64,000 nucleotides of DNA from Rhizobiales bacterium 2SD (GTDB lineage Bacteria; Pseudomonadota; Alphaproteobacteria; Rhizobiales; Beijerinckiaceae), in contig SCMY01000006.1 of the NCBI GenBank assembly GCA_005502805.1, positions 1-64,000 on the forward strand. Direction: 5' to 3'. The notes under the pieces are model-generated. The model had not been told where the DNA came from. It worked only from the letters and a program-made list of their open reading frames with translations, and ran no database searches. Below, in pieces: positions 39,069-50,889 of the stretch. The position numbers were made by a program, and so were the translations under genes. Within the stretch, counting starts at the first letter, position 1, and each line of letters starts with the position of its first letter.

Positions 39069-40273
39069 ATACGATCAATCTGACCATCAACGGGAAACAG
39101 CTCTCGGCAGCCGCCGAGCCCAGGACCCACCTCGCCGATTTCGTGCGCGAATATCACAATCTGACCGGCACCCATATCGGTTGCGAGCATGGCGTCTGCG
39201 GCGCTTGCACGCTCCTGGTTGATGGTGTGCCGACCCGATCCTGCATCACGTTCGCCGTGGCGTGTGACCATGCCGCAGTCACCACCATCGAAGGACTGGA
39301 TAACGACGAGATCGCCACTGAACTGCGTGCCGCCTTCAAGCGCGAGCATGCTCTCCAGTGCGGCTATTGCACGCCTGGAATGATGGTCTCGGCGCGGGAT
39401 GTCGTGCTCAGGATGGAAAACCCGAGCGAGCACGACATTCGTGTCGCGATGAGCGGCAATCTGTGTCGCTGCACCGGCTATGTCGGTATCGTCAAAGCCG
39501 TGCAGAGCGTCATCGAGGCGCGCCGCGACCGCGGAGCCGGCGCAGTGCCCGGCGGGAACCGCAAAGTGCTCGGGCCGGCGGGAGCCGGTCATTCCGGCGC
39601 GGTCGGAGCCGCCGGCGTGGCGCCCCGGCGCGACAGTGCCGCGCCCAAGCCGGTAGCCGTCGCGACAGCTGCGCCGGCGAGCCGCCTCGATCCGAACTGG
39701 ACGCCGCAAACGACGTTCGCACAGAGCTTCACCGTCGAGCACCCGGTAGCTGAGGTATGGGACTTCTTCGGACGCATCGGCGATGTCGCGACCTGCCTGC
39801 CCGGGGCGTCCCTCAATGGCGAGCCTGTCGATGGGCATGTCGAAGGCCGCATCAAGGTCAAGGTTGGTCCGATCAGCGCGGAGTTCCAGGGCGTCGCCGA
39901 TGTCAGTCGGGACGATGCGACACGCACCGGCACGATCAGCGGAACCGGCAAGGACCAGCGCAGCAATTCCGCCACGCGGGGCTTGATCGGATATGCGGTG
40001 AAACAGGGCGATGGCCCCGGTCAGACGCGCGTCGACGTCACCGTCGGGTTCACTCTGACGGGAGTGCTCGCACAATTCAGCCGGTCGGGTCTCGTTCAGG
40101 ACATCGCAAATCGCCTGATCGCGGCCTTCGTCCAGAATCTCGAGGCGAAGCTGTCGGCCGGAGACGATGCGGCCCCTGTCGTGGCTGCCGAATTCGACGC
40201 CGGTTCCTTGTTCACCTCGGTGGTGGTCGGCCGGATCAAGGCGCTCTTCGCCAGCCTGTTCGGGCGCCGGTGA
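39065..40273 (+). CDS. Molybdenum hydroxylase [2Fe-2S] small subunit fused to a CoxG/SRPBCC domain
   Basis: The product has 402 residues against about 160 for an ordinary small subunit. Residues 1-155 carry the two [2Fe-2S] sites (GCEHGVCGACTLL; QCGYCTPGMM with NLCRCTGYVGI). An Ala/Pro/Gly-rich linker runs to about 215. The rest is a CoxG domain (VWDFFGRIGDVATCLPGA; KVGPISAEFQGVADV) ending in a hydrophobic, basic tail. CoxG proteins are implicated in membrane anchoring or assembly of CO dehydrogenase, so the fusion may tether the enzyme to the membrane. Confidence 0.9.
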   Translation: MNTINLTINGKQLSAAAEPRTHLADFVREYHNLTGTHIGCEHGVCGACTLLVDGVPTRSCITFAVACDHAAVTTIEGLDNDEIATELRAAFKREHALQCGYCTPGMMVSARDVVLRMENPSEHDIRVAMSGNLCRCTGYVGIVKAVQSVIEARRDRGAGAVPGGNRKVLGPAGAGHSGAVGAAGVAPRRDSAAPKPVAVATAAPASRLDPNWTPQTTFAQSFTVEHPVAEVWDFFGRIGDVATCLPGASLNGEPVDGHVEGRIKVKVGPISAEFQGVADVSRDDATRTGTISGTGKDQRSNSATRGLIGYAVKQGDGPGQTRVDVTVGFTLTGVLAQFSRSGLVQDIANRLIAAFVQNLEAKLSAGDDAAPVVAAEFDAGSLFTSVVVGRIKALFASLFGRR

Positions 40274-40356
40274 GAGGGAGCTGAAGCTCCCCTCTGGGGG
40301 AGGTCGAGTAGATCGCGCCGAGGGAAGTTGCCCCTGTCGGCCCAGTCGCTGAGGAG

Positions 40357-40388
40357 TTGGCGAGATGATACCATTTGCAGTATATTAG
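40357..40388 (+). promoter_or_regulatory. GntR promoter with island operator copy 7
   Basis: TTGGCG (40357-40362) and TATATT (40381-40386) are 18 bases apart and make a fair sigma-70 promoter. The weaker operator CCATTTGCAGTATATTAG (40371-40388) covers its -10 box. The predicted transcript start is at or within a few bases of the ATG at 40393. Confidence 0.55.
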
Positions 40389-40392
40389 ACTC

Positions 40393-41157
40393 ATGAGTAT
40401 GTCTCCGAAAATCTACGATCGAAGCCCCACGCCGCTCTACATCCAGGTCGCGTCCATCATGCGACAACGGATCGATCGCGGCGTCTGGCTCCCGGGCGAC
40501 AAGATCTCCACCCTCGAGGAGCTCGAGGTTGAATTCTCCGTCGCGCGTGTCACGATCCGGCAGGCGATCGACCTGCTGCGCCAGGATGGACTCCTGGACG
40601 CCCAGCAGGGCCGTGGCACCTTCGTTTCCCATAAGATCAAGAAGAACCGTTGGCTGAACCTGGCCACCGACCTCGATGCGATGGTCGCCAACATCAAGGA
40701 CAACGTCCTTAAGCGGGTTCACGTCAAAGAGGGCGCTGCTCCGCCGGAACTGAAACCGGGCGAGGGTGAGCCGGCGGGGGGCTATACGTTTCTCCGAAGC
40801 GTGCAGTACAACAACGGTGAGCCATTCTCGGTGGTGAATCTCCATATCGCGAAGCATATCTTCGACAAGGACAGCAAGCGTTTCACGCACTCTGCTGCGC
40901 TGCCGCAGATCATGGAAATGGACGATGTCACCATCTCGCGGGCGCCGCAGACGCTCACGATCGGCGTGGCGGACCCGGAGACCGCGAATCTGCTTGAAAT
41001 CGGCCTCGGGGAACCCACGGCCGATTGCCGGCTGATCCTGATCGACGACAAAGATGTGGCCATCTACGTCGCAGATATTCACTACCAGAAGGATTGCTTC
41101 GCCTTGCGCGTCGAGTTGCTGGGCGACAGCAAGCATCGGAAGCGACCATCGAAATGA
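40393..41157 (+). CDS. GntR-family regulator with UTRA domain (HutC-type), candidate master regulator
   Basis: The product has 254 residues from ATG 40393. The winged helix (residues about 10-80) has TPLYIQVASIMRQRIDRG and SVARVTIRQAIDLLRQDGLL with GRGTFVS closing the wing. A UTRA ligand-binding domain follows (about 95-245). It is encoded directly after the hydroxylase operon and its own promoter carries a weak copy of the island operator, as expected for autoregulation. Its ligand would be the pathway substrate or an intermediate. Confidence 0.87.
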   Translation: MSMSPKIYDRSPTPLYIQVASIMRQRIDRGVWLPGDKISTLEELEVEFSVARVTIRQAIDLLRQDGLLDAQQGRGTFVSHKIKKNRWLNLATDLDAMVANIKDNVLKRVHVKEGAAPPELKPGEGEPAGGYTFLRSVQYNNGEPFSVVNLHIAKHIFDKDSKRFTHSAALPQIMEMDDVTISRAPQTLTIGVADPETANLLEIGLGEPTADCRLILIDDKDVAIYVADIHYQKDCFALRVELLGDSKHRKRPSK

Positions 41158-41226
41158 TCACCGCCGATGCCGCTTGCTGACGCCTTCGCAACGAGCGGCA
41201 TCGTCAGGGGCGGGGGCCGCTTGCGC

Positions 41227-42420
41227 CTAGAGCGGCACAAGGACTTCCGCGGGCGACCGGCCGACAATCGCTTCATACCGCGCCCGGTCTGTTGCGCCCT
41301 CGGTGTTGATCACAAAGATCCGCGACGAGGCATCGAGGCCAAGAGCCTGCCGCGCGCTCTCGGATTCGAGCGCCTGCAGCAAGCCCGCCAGTCCCGCACC
41401 ACCGCTCTCGCCGGCCACGATCGCGGGATCGCCTTTCCCGGGCGTTGCCAGCACGCGCATGGTGTCGGCGGCGTTGTCCTCGCTGACTGTCATGAAGGCG
41501 TCGGCCTTCCTGCTGAGGATGCGCCAGGCCACCAAGGACGGTTCATAGCACTCGAGCATCGCCATGATGGTCGGCTCGCCGTGTTCGATCTTGACCGCTT
41601 TGCCAGCAGCCGCGCTTTCGTAGAGGCATGCCGCGCGGTCAGGCTCGACAACAATGAACTTCGGACGTTCGGTGCCGAAAACGATGTCGAAGTGACCGGC
41701 GACTGCAGCGGCGAGGCCACCGACCCCTGCCTGCATGAAGACATGGGTCGGGCGGTCCGGGAATTCCCGCAGGGCTTCCTGGAGCATTGCCGTATAGCCC
41801 TGCATGACCAGGCCAGGGATGCGCTCATAGCCGGGCCAGGACGTGTCCGATACCACGGTCCATCCATTCTTCGCGCAAACCCGTTCTGCTTCGGCGACGG
41901 AGTCGTCATAGGTGCCCGGAACCCGGATCATCTCCGCTCCGAATTGCGCGATCGCGGCAACCCGCTCGTCCGTCACGCCCGAATGCACGAAAATCGCAGC
42001 TCGGGCGCCGACCAGCGTGGCTCCCGCTGCAACCGACTTGCCGTGGTTGCCGTCGGTTGCGCAGCCAACGGTGATGTCCTTCGCGACCTCGCGAACCGCC
42101 GGCGTCTGCAACTCGCTGACGTCGACCGGCCGGCCGAGCTTCCGGCTTGCTTCCTCGAGGACGAGCCGAATGACGGCATAGGATCCGCCGAGCGCCTTGA
42201 AGCTGCCGAGTTGCAAGCGCTGGGACTCGTCCTTGACGTGGATCGAAGCGACGCCGACTTCGCTTGCCAGCCGCCGTAAGGCATGAAGCGGGGTGGGCAC
42301 ATGGTTCGGGCGGTAGGTCAGGAACCTCTCGACCGTCCGCGCGGCGTCCAGCCCGAGGACCTCCGCATCGGCTGGATCAAGCGGCTGATTGAGATCGGTG
42401 TGGCTGTTCATCAAGAACAT
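41227..42420 (-). CDS. Diaminopropionate ammonia-lyase-like PLP enzyme
   Basis: The product has 397 residues from ATG 42420 behind GGGAGA. It is a fold-type II PLP enzyme: QLGSFKALGGSYAV holds the Schiff-base Lys near residue 75, ATDGNHGKSVA is the substrate loop and VAGESGGAGLAGL the phosphate cup. The FK-LGG form and overall length fit DpaL/YgeX, which converts 2,3-diaminopropionate to pyruvate and two ammonia. It lacks an island operator and is divergent from an Lrp-type regulator, so it may be a separate inserted unit or handle a nitrogen-rich side product. Confidence 0.82.
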   Translation of the reverse strand: MFLMNSHTDLNQPLDPADAEVLGLDAARTVERFLTYRPNHVPTPLHALRRLASEVGVASIHVKDESQRLQLGSFKALGGSYAVIRLVLEEASRKLGRPVDVSELQTPAVREVAKDITVGCATDGNHGKSVAAGATLVGARAAIFVHSGVTDERVAAIAQFGAEMIRVPGTYDDSVAEAERVCAKNGWTVVSDTSWPGYERIPGLVMQGYTAMLQEALREFPDRPTHVFMQAGVGGLAAAVAGHFDIVFGTERPKFIVVEPDRAACLYESAAAGKAVKIEHGEPTIMAMLECYEPSLVAWRILSRKADAFMTVSEDNAADTMRVLATPGKGDPAIVAGESGGAGLAGLLQALESESARQALGLDASSRIFVINTEGATDRARYEAIVGRSPAEVLVPL

Positions 42421-42527
42421 GGGGTTCTCCCTCGTCGGTCCTTGCGGAAGAATAATCGACGAACGGCTCAATATTTTCGCGATTTGGCTGGTCGGAGCGG
42501 AACAGCCTTGCAATTTGGGAAGAAGTA

Positions 42528-43013
42528 ATGCGCGATATTGATACGGAAAACCTGGACAGATTCGACATTGCGATCATCGATATCCTTCAGCGGGATAATT
42601 CGACGCCCCAACGGATCATTGCCGAACGCGTCCATCTCTCCGCTGCTGCGGTCAACCGTAGAATCAAGCGGATGCGCGAGACCGGTGTCATCATCGGCAA
42701 CTATGCGATCGTCGATCCCGCCAGGTTGGGCAGGCCGATCACGATCGTCGTAGAGGTCAGCATTGAGAGCGAACGGCTCGACCTGCTCGATGCCGCCAAA
42801 AGAAGCTTTCAGGCCGAACCCGAGGTTCAGCAATGCTACTATGTCACAGGCGACGCGGATTTCGTCCTTATCGTCACCGTACCGTCGATGGGCGACTACG
42901 ACGCGCTGACACGGCGACTCTTCTTCGAAAACCACAACGTCAAGAAGTTCCGTACGCTTGTCGTCATGGAGCGGTTGAAAGCGGATCTTGCGATCCCGCT
43001 TCCACAGCTCTGA
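42528..43013 (+). CDS. Lrp/AsnC-family transcriptional regulator
   Basis: The product has 161 residues. The N-terminal helix-turn-helix (LDRFDIAIIDILQRDNSTPQ, VHLSAAAVNRRIKRM) is followed by a RAM domain (CYYVTGDADFVLIVTVPSM) that binds amino acids. It diverges from the ammonia-lyase gene across a 107-base AT-rich spacer and probably controls it in response to its amino-acid substrate. Confidence 0.9.
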   Translation: MRDIDTENLDRFDIAIIDILQRDNSTPQRIIAERVHLSAAAVNRRIKRMRETGVIIGNYAIVDPARLGRPITIVVEVSIESERLDLLDAAKRSFQAEPEVQQCYYVTGDADFVLIVTVPSMGDYDALTRRLFFENHNVKKFRTLVVMERLKADLAIPLPQL

Positions 43014-43023
43014 AGCATGAAAA

Positions 43024-43049
43024 AGGCCCGGCGCTTGCGCGCCGGGCCT
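43024..43049 (-). terminator. Terminator of the livK-type gene
   Basis: An 11-bp stem AGGCCCGGCGC/GCGCCGGGCCT closes a TTGC loop. Five A bases before it on the plus strand become the T tract for minus-strand transcription. It also separates the convergent lrp gene. Confidence 0.88.
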
Positions 43050-43075
43050 CGCAACATGGTCCTGGCGATCCTGGG

Positions 43076-44239
43076 TCAGGATGACGGAAGAATGACCTTG
43101 CCATCCTTGATGGTGACCAGAGTGCCCTTGGCGAGATATTGCCCGCTTTCCTTGCCCTCCGGACCGTCCTTCGTGAAGGTGACGGTGCCGTTGAGCGTGG
43201 GCACGTTCAGCTGCCAGAAGGCATTGCGGATAGCCTCAGGGTCGGCCTTGCCGGCTTTCTCGATAGCCGCCTTGATGACGAAGATGCCGTCATAGCCGCG
43301 ATAGCTCTCGGTAACCCCGGCCACGTTGTGTCCGGCTTTGGCCCATGCATCGAGGAAGACCTTCGACTGGTCCGGATGCGACGTCCTCGCCGGATCCCAT
43401 GGCGCGAAGAAAACCATATGCATGCTGTTGTTCGCGGCCGCCCCAGCCTGCTGGATGAGCTGGTCCGGGTTCTGCGATCCGCCCGTCGTGATGATCTTCT
43501 TGGTGATGCCGAGAGCGGCGACCTGCTTCAGCACCAATGTCAGCTGTTCGACGCCGGTGGTGACGATGATCGTGTCGGAGTTCGATGCCTTGATCTTCGA
43601 CAGCTGCGCGCCCATGTCCTCGGCGCCCTGGTCCATGATCTCGGTAAGGCCGACCTGAACGCCGGTCTCCTTGAACATCGCGGTGAAGTCGGTGATCGTG
43701 CCGCGGCCCCAGTCGTTGTTGATGCCGAGGAAGTCGACCTTCTTGATGCCCAGGGAAGGCAGCAAGGGCTGGAAGATTTTTGCCTCGACCCACGAAGGCG
43801 GCGAGATGCGGAAGACATAGGGATTGCCCAGCTTGGTGATCTTGCTCGACGATGAGGTCTCGACGAGCATCGGCACCCGGTACTGCATGAGCTTGGGCAT
43901 CACGGCGAGCGTAAGGCTGGATCCCCAGGCCCCCATCATGACCGGCACCTTGTCGCTGGTGATGAGCTTCTCCGCGACAGCGGCGGCCTCGGTGGGGTTG
44001 CTCTTGTTGTCTTCGATGACGAGTTCGATCTGCTTGCCGAGGATCCCGCCGGCGGCGTTGATCTGCGCGGCGGCGATCTTGGCGCCGTTGGCGATATAGG
44101 TACCTGACGCGGCAAATGCCCCGGTCAGCGGTTGGTTGACACCGATCTTGATGGTGTCGGCGGCAGCGCTTCCAAATGCCACGCTGGCCACCGCCAGCGC
44201 GAGGTTTACCTTGCACAAGATGCTAGTGAGCCTGCTCAT
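43076..44239 (-). CDS. Branched-chain-type ABC transporter substrate-binding protein LivK-like
   Basis: The product has 387 residues with a signal peptide ending near GSAAA. It is a Peripla_BP_6 protein: NQPLTGAFAASGTYIANGAK near residue 35, MMGAWGSSLTLAV near 100 and FLGINNDWGRG near 170. AAAGGGGAGG precedes the ATG. It is the only binding protein of this class in the window and carries an island operator, so it should serve LivHMGF encoded 24 kb away. The ligand is unknown. Confidence 0.92.
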   Translation of the reverse strand: MSRLTSILCKVNLALAVASVAFGSAAADTIKIGVNQPLTGAFAASGTYIANGAKIAAAQINAAGGILGKQIELVIEDNKSNPTEAAAVAEKLITSDKVPVMMGAWGSSLTLAVMPKLMQYRVPMLVETSSSSKITKLGNPYVFRISPPSWVEAKIFQPLLPSLGIKKVDFLGINNDWGRGTITDFTAMFKETGVQVGLTEIMDQGAEDMGAQLSKIKASNSDTIIVTTGVEQLTLVLKQVAALGITKKIITTGGSQNPDQLIQQAGAAANNSMHMVFFAPWDPARTSHPDQSKVFLDAWAKAGHNVAGVTESYRGYDGIFVIKAAIEKAGKADPEAIRNAFWQLNVPTLNGTVTFTKDGPEGKESGQYLAKGTLVTIKDGKVILPSS

Positions 44240-44377
44240 TCGTACCTCCCCTTTGTTGAACGAGTTTTTTTGCGCGCTCTCACCACAAGGCCGCCTCGTC
44301 GTGCGGCGGCGGACGGGTCCAAGATTTGACGATGGGCCGACGTTGCTGTGGTTTTCCCATGCGAGCGAGCAATGATT

Positions 44378-44395
44378 CTATCATCCCATTAATAG
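44378..44395 (-). promoter_or_regulatory. Island operator copy 8 before livK
   Basis: Read in the gene direction it is CTATTAATGGGATGATAG. On the minus strand TTGCAT and GATGAT are 17 bases apart, giving a promoter whose -10 lies inside the operator. Confidence 0.7.
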
Positions 44396-44455
44396 GAAGA
44401 TAATGCAAGCGAGATTCTTCCCGCCGTGGCGTGCGGCTCGGAGAGCGGCGCGCCA

Positions 44456-44486
44456 TTGTCAAGACATACTAATATCCCTATGATAG
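44456..44486 (+). promoter_or_regulatory. Pyruvate carboxylase promoter with island operator copy 9
   Basis: TTGTCA (44456-44461) and TATGAT (44479-44484) are 17 bases apart, the best sigma-70 promoter in the window. CTAATATCCCTATGATAG (44469-44486) overlays the -10 box. Confidence 0.78.
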
Positions 44487-44586
44487 TAACAATACGATAG
44501 CACCCACCCTCGAAAGAGAGGCTCCGTCATCCGCGCCCGGGCGCGATGTCGTGCTTCCGTTCGCAAAATCTCGTCGCGCAGGTGTC

Positions 44587-48048
<3,462 letters not shown>

Positions 48049-48075
48049 AGCGGCAAGCGACGAGGGTGGGAATTC

Positions 48076-48903
48076 ATGTGGTCATGGTTGTCACACATGC
48101 TCCACGGCGCTGCGCTCGCTGCGCAGACGGATTTTACGTTTGCTGACGCGCTGGCCGGCATCAAGGCTCGCAAGCGATTCGTCGTCGGAATAGAAGCGGA
48201 CTGCGGGCCCTTAGGTTTCCTTCAGCCAGGAGAAGCGACTGGCTTTTCTATCGACATCGCGAAGGAAATCGCCGCTTCACTCGACGTCGAGCTGCACACC
48301 GTTCGCGCGCAGCCGGGCGGAATTCTACCGGCCTTGCTCGCTTGGAAGTTCGATGTCGCTTTGGCCGGCATGAGCCTCGCGCAGAGCAGGCTGGAGAAGG
48401 TCAGCTTCTCCAGCCCGGTCGCGGTCGGCACCATGGCTTTTCTGGTGCGGGCGAGCGAGGAGAAAATCACGAAGCCCGAGGAAATGCGGGGCAAGATCGT
48501 CGCAGCGCAGCCCGGCAGCTTTGGCGATCACAGCGCCAGAATCTTCGATGAGCGGCTCAGATCCGGGGGCGGCGAGGGCTTCAGGGACTACAAGCTCTAC
48601 GACAGCTTGCCCGATGCGATCGCGGCGCTGAAAGACCAGCGAATTGATGGCGTTGCCGGTGCGCTGCCAGCATTCCAGGCACTCGTGCTCGAGCAGCCGG
48701 GCTGTTGCCGGATCGTCGCCGGAGTCGAAGGAATCGAAGCGCGCCTGGGTATGGCGGTCCGCAAGGACGATCGGGGCCTCCTGGACCACATCAACGCGGT
48801 GCTCGCCAAGATGAGGTCGGACGGTCGGCTACGGGCCCTGCAGCTCAAGTGGTTCGGTGCCGAGTACACGCTTCCCGAAGTCGATCTGCCGACTCTTCCA
48901 TAG
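48076..48903 (+). CDS. Family-3 extracellular solute-binding protein
   Basis: The product has 275 residues and follows pyc by 27 bases on the same strand. The fold is seen in FVVGIEADCGPLGF, GFSIDIAKEIAASL and ALAGMSLAQSRLEKVSFSSP. The N terminus is only weakly like a signal peptide and the start could be ATG 48085 or 48097. No permease or ATPase is adjacent. It may bind a polar amino acid or act as a sensor-like binding protein. Confidence 0.78.
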   Translation: MWSWLSHMLHGAALAAQTDFTFADALAGIKARKRFVVGIEADCGPLGFLQPGEATGFSIDIAKEIAASLDVELHTVRAQPGGILPALLAWKFDVALAGMSLAQSRLEKVSFSSPVAVGTMAFLVRASEEKITKPEEMRGKIVAAQPGSFGDHSARIFDERLRSGGGEGFRDYKLYDSLPDAIAALKDQRIDGVAGALPAFQALVLEQPGCCRIVAGVEGIEARLGMAVRKDDRGLLDHINAVLAKMRSDGRLRALQLKWFGAEYTLPEVDLPTLP

Positions 48904-48981
48904 CTCGTTGTCGCTCAAGGCGCATGTCCCGTGCGGTGTGGGCTGTGCCGGATCGCGAGACCGCACATTCGTCCAGGCGAG

Positions 48982-49389
48982 CTAGGTTTCCTGGTCGTCC
49001 AGTTCGGCGAGAAACTCCGTGAGGCAGGCCAGCGTGCTCAATGTGCCCTGATCCCTGATCTTCTCCGTCGCCTTGTTCACTCTCGAGCGCGAGGCCGCTG
49101 CCGGTTCAGTTCGGTAGAGTTTCTGTTCGACATCCGCGAGGCCAGCCGAGGCGACCAATGAAGCCATGCCTTTGGCAAGCTCTCGCGGCGAGATGCCGAG
49201 GAGGGCCGAGAACTGCAGCAGGAATTGCGAGCTGGCATGGCTCTGGCCACGCTCGTAGCTGACATACTGCTCCTTGCTGACATGAAGAGCCTGCGCCACT
49301 TCGGCTCGCTTCAATCGCGACGCAAGTCGAAGACGACGCATCCGATCGCCGACAATGCGCTTGAAATCCGCTCGCCAATTGCGATCCAT
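48982..49389 (-). CDS. XRE-family helix-turn-helix regulator
   Basis: The product has 135 residues from ATG 49389 behind GAGGAG. A Cro/CI-type domain covers residues about 12-70 (LKRAEVAQALHVSKEQYVSYERGQ). The C-terminal 60 residues are helical and of unknown role. It stands alone at the right edge of the island, facing away from it. Its target is unknown. Confidence 0.82.
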   Translation of the reverse strand: MDRNWRADFKRIVGDRMRRLRLASRLKRAEVAQALHVSKEQYVSYERGQSHASSQFLLQFSALLGISPRELAKGMASLVASAGLADVEQKLYRTEPAAASRSRVNKATEKIRDQGTLSTLACLTEFLAELDDQET

Positions 49390-49596
49390 CGAGGCTCCTC
49401 GGTGCTGCCTCCTAAGCGTGCATTGCTGCAAAAGATGCAGTCAATAGCTGTGGTGGGAGAGCTCGCCGCCAAAGGCCGGGTGCGCAGGACCCAGTCGCCG
49501 GCAGGAAGAGGAGACATCATGCTGCCGCCTATCGACAGGGACTGCGGCATACTACTCTCGCCATCAGACCGAGCGACATGATCGAGGACGCGCGCC

Positions 49597-50403
49597 ATGC
49601 CTACCAAAGCAGCCGGACAGATTCATATCGGTATCGGCGGCTGGGTGTTCGAACCCTGGCGCGGCACCTTCTATCCGGACAAGCTCTCGCAGAAGCGCGA
49701 GCTCGAATATGCCGCGAGCAAGCTGACTTCGATCGAGATCAACGGCACCTATTACGGTTCGCAAAAACCGGAGAGTTTCGCCAAATGGCGAGCGGAGACG
49801 CCCGACGGCTTCGTCTTCGCGCTGAAGGGCTCGCGCTTCTGCACCAATCGCCGTGTGCTGGCCGAGGCCGGCCCTTCCGTCGAGAAGTTCGTGACCTCCG
49901 GAATCAGTGAGCTCAAGGAGAAGCTCGGCCCGATCAACTGGCAGTTCATGGCGACCAAGGCCTTCGACCCCACCGATTTCGAGGCCTTCCTGAAGCTGCT
50001 GCCGAAGGAGGTCGACGGCGTCAGGCTGCGCCATGCCGTCGAGGTGCGCCATCCCAGTTTCCGCTCGCCCGACTTCGTTGCGTTGTTGCGCGAATACGGC
50101 GTCGCGGCGATCGCTTCAGGTGATTCCGACTTTCCCCAAATCGCCGACGTGACGGCGCCTTTCGTCTATGCGCGGATCATGGGCACCAAGGAGGCTGAGC
50201 CGCTCGGCTATCCGGGCGAGCATCTCGATGCCTGGGCCGGCCGGGCCAAGGACTGGGCCAAGGGCGGAGCGCCCGCGGATCTGGAGCTGGTTGCATCTGC
50301 TGCGGACCGGACGCCGCGCGACGTCTTCCTGTATGTCATCAGCGGCGACAAGGTCCGCAATCCCGCCGCTGCCATGGCGCTGATCGAGCGGGTCGGCGGT
50401 TGA
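49597..50403 (+). CDS. DUF72 (YecE-like) family protein
   Basis: The product has 268 residues with a TIM-barrel-like DUF72 fold. IHIGIGGWVFEPWRGTFYP at the N terminus and SIEINGTYYGSQKPESFAKW are family signatures, and the VEVRHPSF segment follows. The biochemical role of the family is not settled. It converges with ybaK three bases downstream. Confidence 0.9.
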   Translation: MPTKAAGQIHIGIGGWVFEPWRGTFYPDKLSQKRELEYAASKLTSIEINGTYYGSQKPESFAKWRAETPDGFVFALKGSRFCTNRRVLAEAGPSVEKFVTSGISELKEKLGPINWQFMATKAFDPTDFEAFLKLLPKEVDGVRLRHAVEVRHPSFRSPDFVALLREYGVAAIASGDSDFPQIADVTAPFVYARIMGTKEAEPLGYPGEHLDAWAGRAKDWAKGGAPADLELVASAADRTPRDVFLYVISGDKVRNPAAAMALIERVGG

Positions 50404-50406
50404 GGT

Positions 50407-50889
50407 TTACTGCGCGGCCAGGGCCGCGGGCTCCTGGCAGACATCGACCCATTCCGCGCCGGTGAGCGCCGCCATGCGGTCGGGGCTGATGCGAACCGCC
50501 GTCTGGGTCGAGCCGGCCGCCGGCACGACCTCGTCGAAGACCTTCAGCGAGACGTCGCAATAGACCGGCAATGGCGTCGGCAGCCCGAACGGACAGACGC
50601 CGCCGACCGGGTGGCCGGTGATCGTGACGACCTCGTCAAGATCGAGCATGCGCGGCTTCACGCCGAAGGCGGCCTTGGTCTTCCTGTTGTCGAGGCGGGC
50701 ATCGCCGCGCGTGACCAGCAGGACGACGCGATCGCCGAGGCGGAAGGACAGGGTCTTGGCGATGCGGGCCGGCTCGACGCCGAAGGCCTCCGCTGCCAGC
50801 GTCACCGTGGCGCTGCTGCCGTTGGTTTCGAGGATGGCGATGTCGGGGGCATGCTGCGTGAAGAAGGCACGGACGGATTCAAGGCTCAC
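50407..50889 (-). CDS. YbaK/EbsC-type aminoacyl-tRNA deacylase
   Basis: The product has 160 residues from GTG 50889, which overlaps the previous stop by GTGA. The YbaK/ProX fold shows in [33 protein letters not shown] and [16 protein letters not shown], including the GGVCPFG substrate loop. Such enzymes hydrolyse misacylated tRNAs such as Cys-tRNAPro. The precise tRNA target is not predicted. Confidence 0.9.
   Translation of the reverse strand: MSLESVRAFFTQHAPDIAILETNGSSATVTLAAEAFGVEPARIAKTLSFRLGDRVVLLVTRGDARLDNRKTKAAFGVKPRMLDLDEVVTITGHPVGGVCPFGLPTPLPVYCDVSLKVFDEVVPAAGSTQTAVRISPDRMAALTGAEWVDVCQEPAALAAQ

Larger units (their letters stand above)
44240..44586. other. Divergent promoter region between livK and pyruvate carboxylase genes
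   Basis: There is no gene in these 347 bases. Two copies of the island operator, one per direction, lie about 75 bases apart and are listed separately. The rest shows nothing recognisable. Confidence 0.7.

Noticed and set aside
35869..40273. CO dehydrogenase (coxMSL)
   Set aside because: The large subunit lacks the CSFR active-site loop (it has YRGVART), and the gene order large-medium-small is not that of coxMSL.
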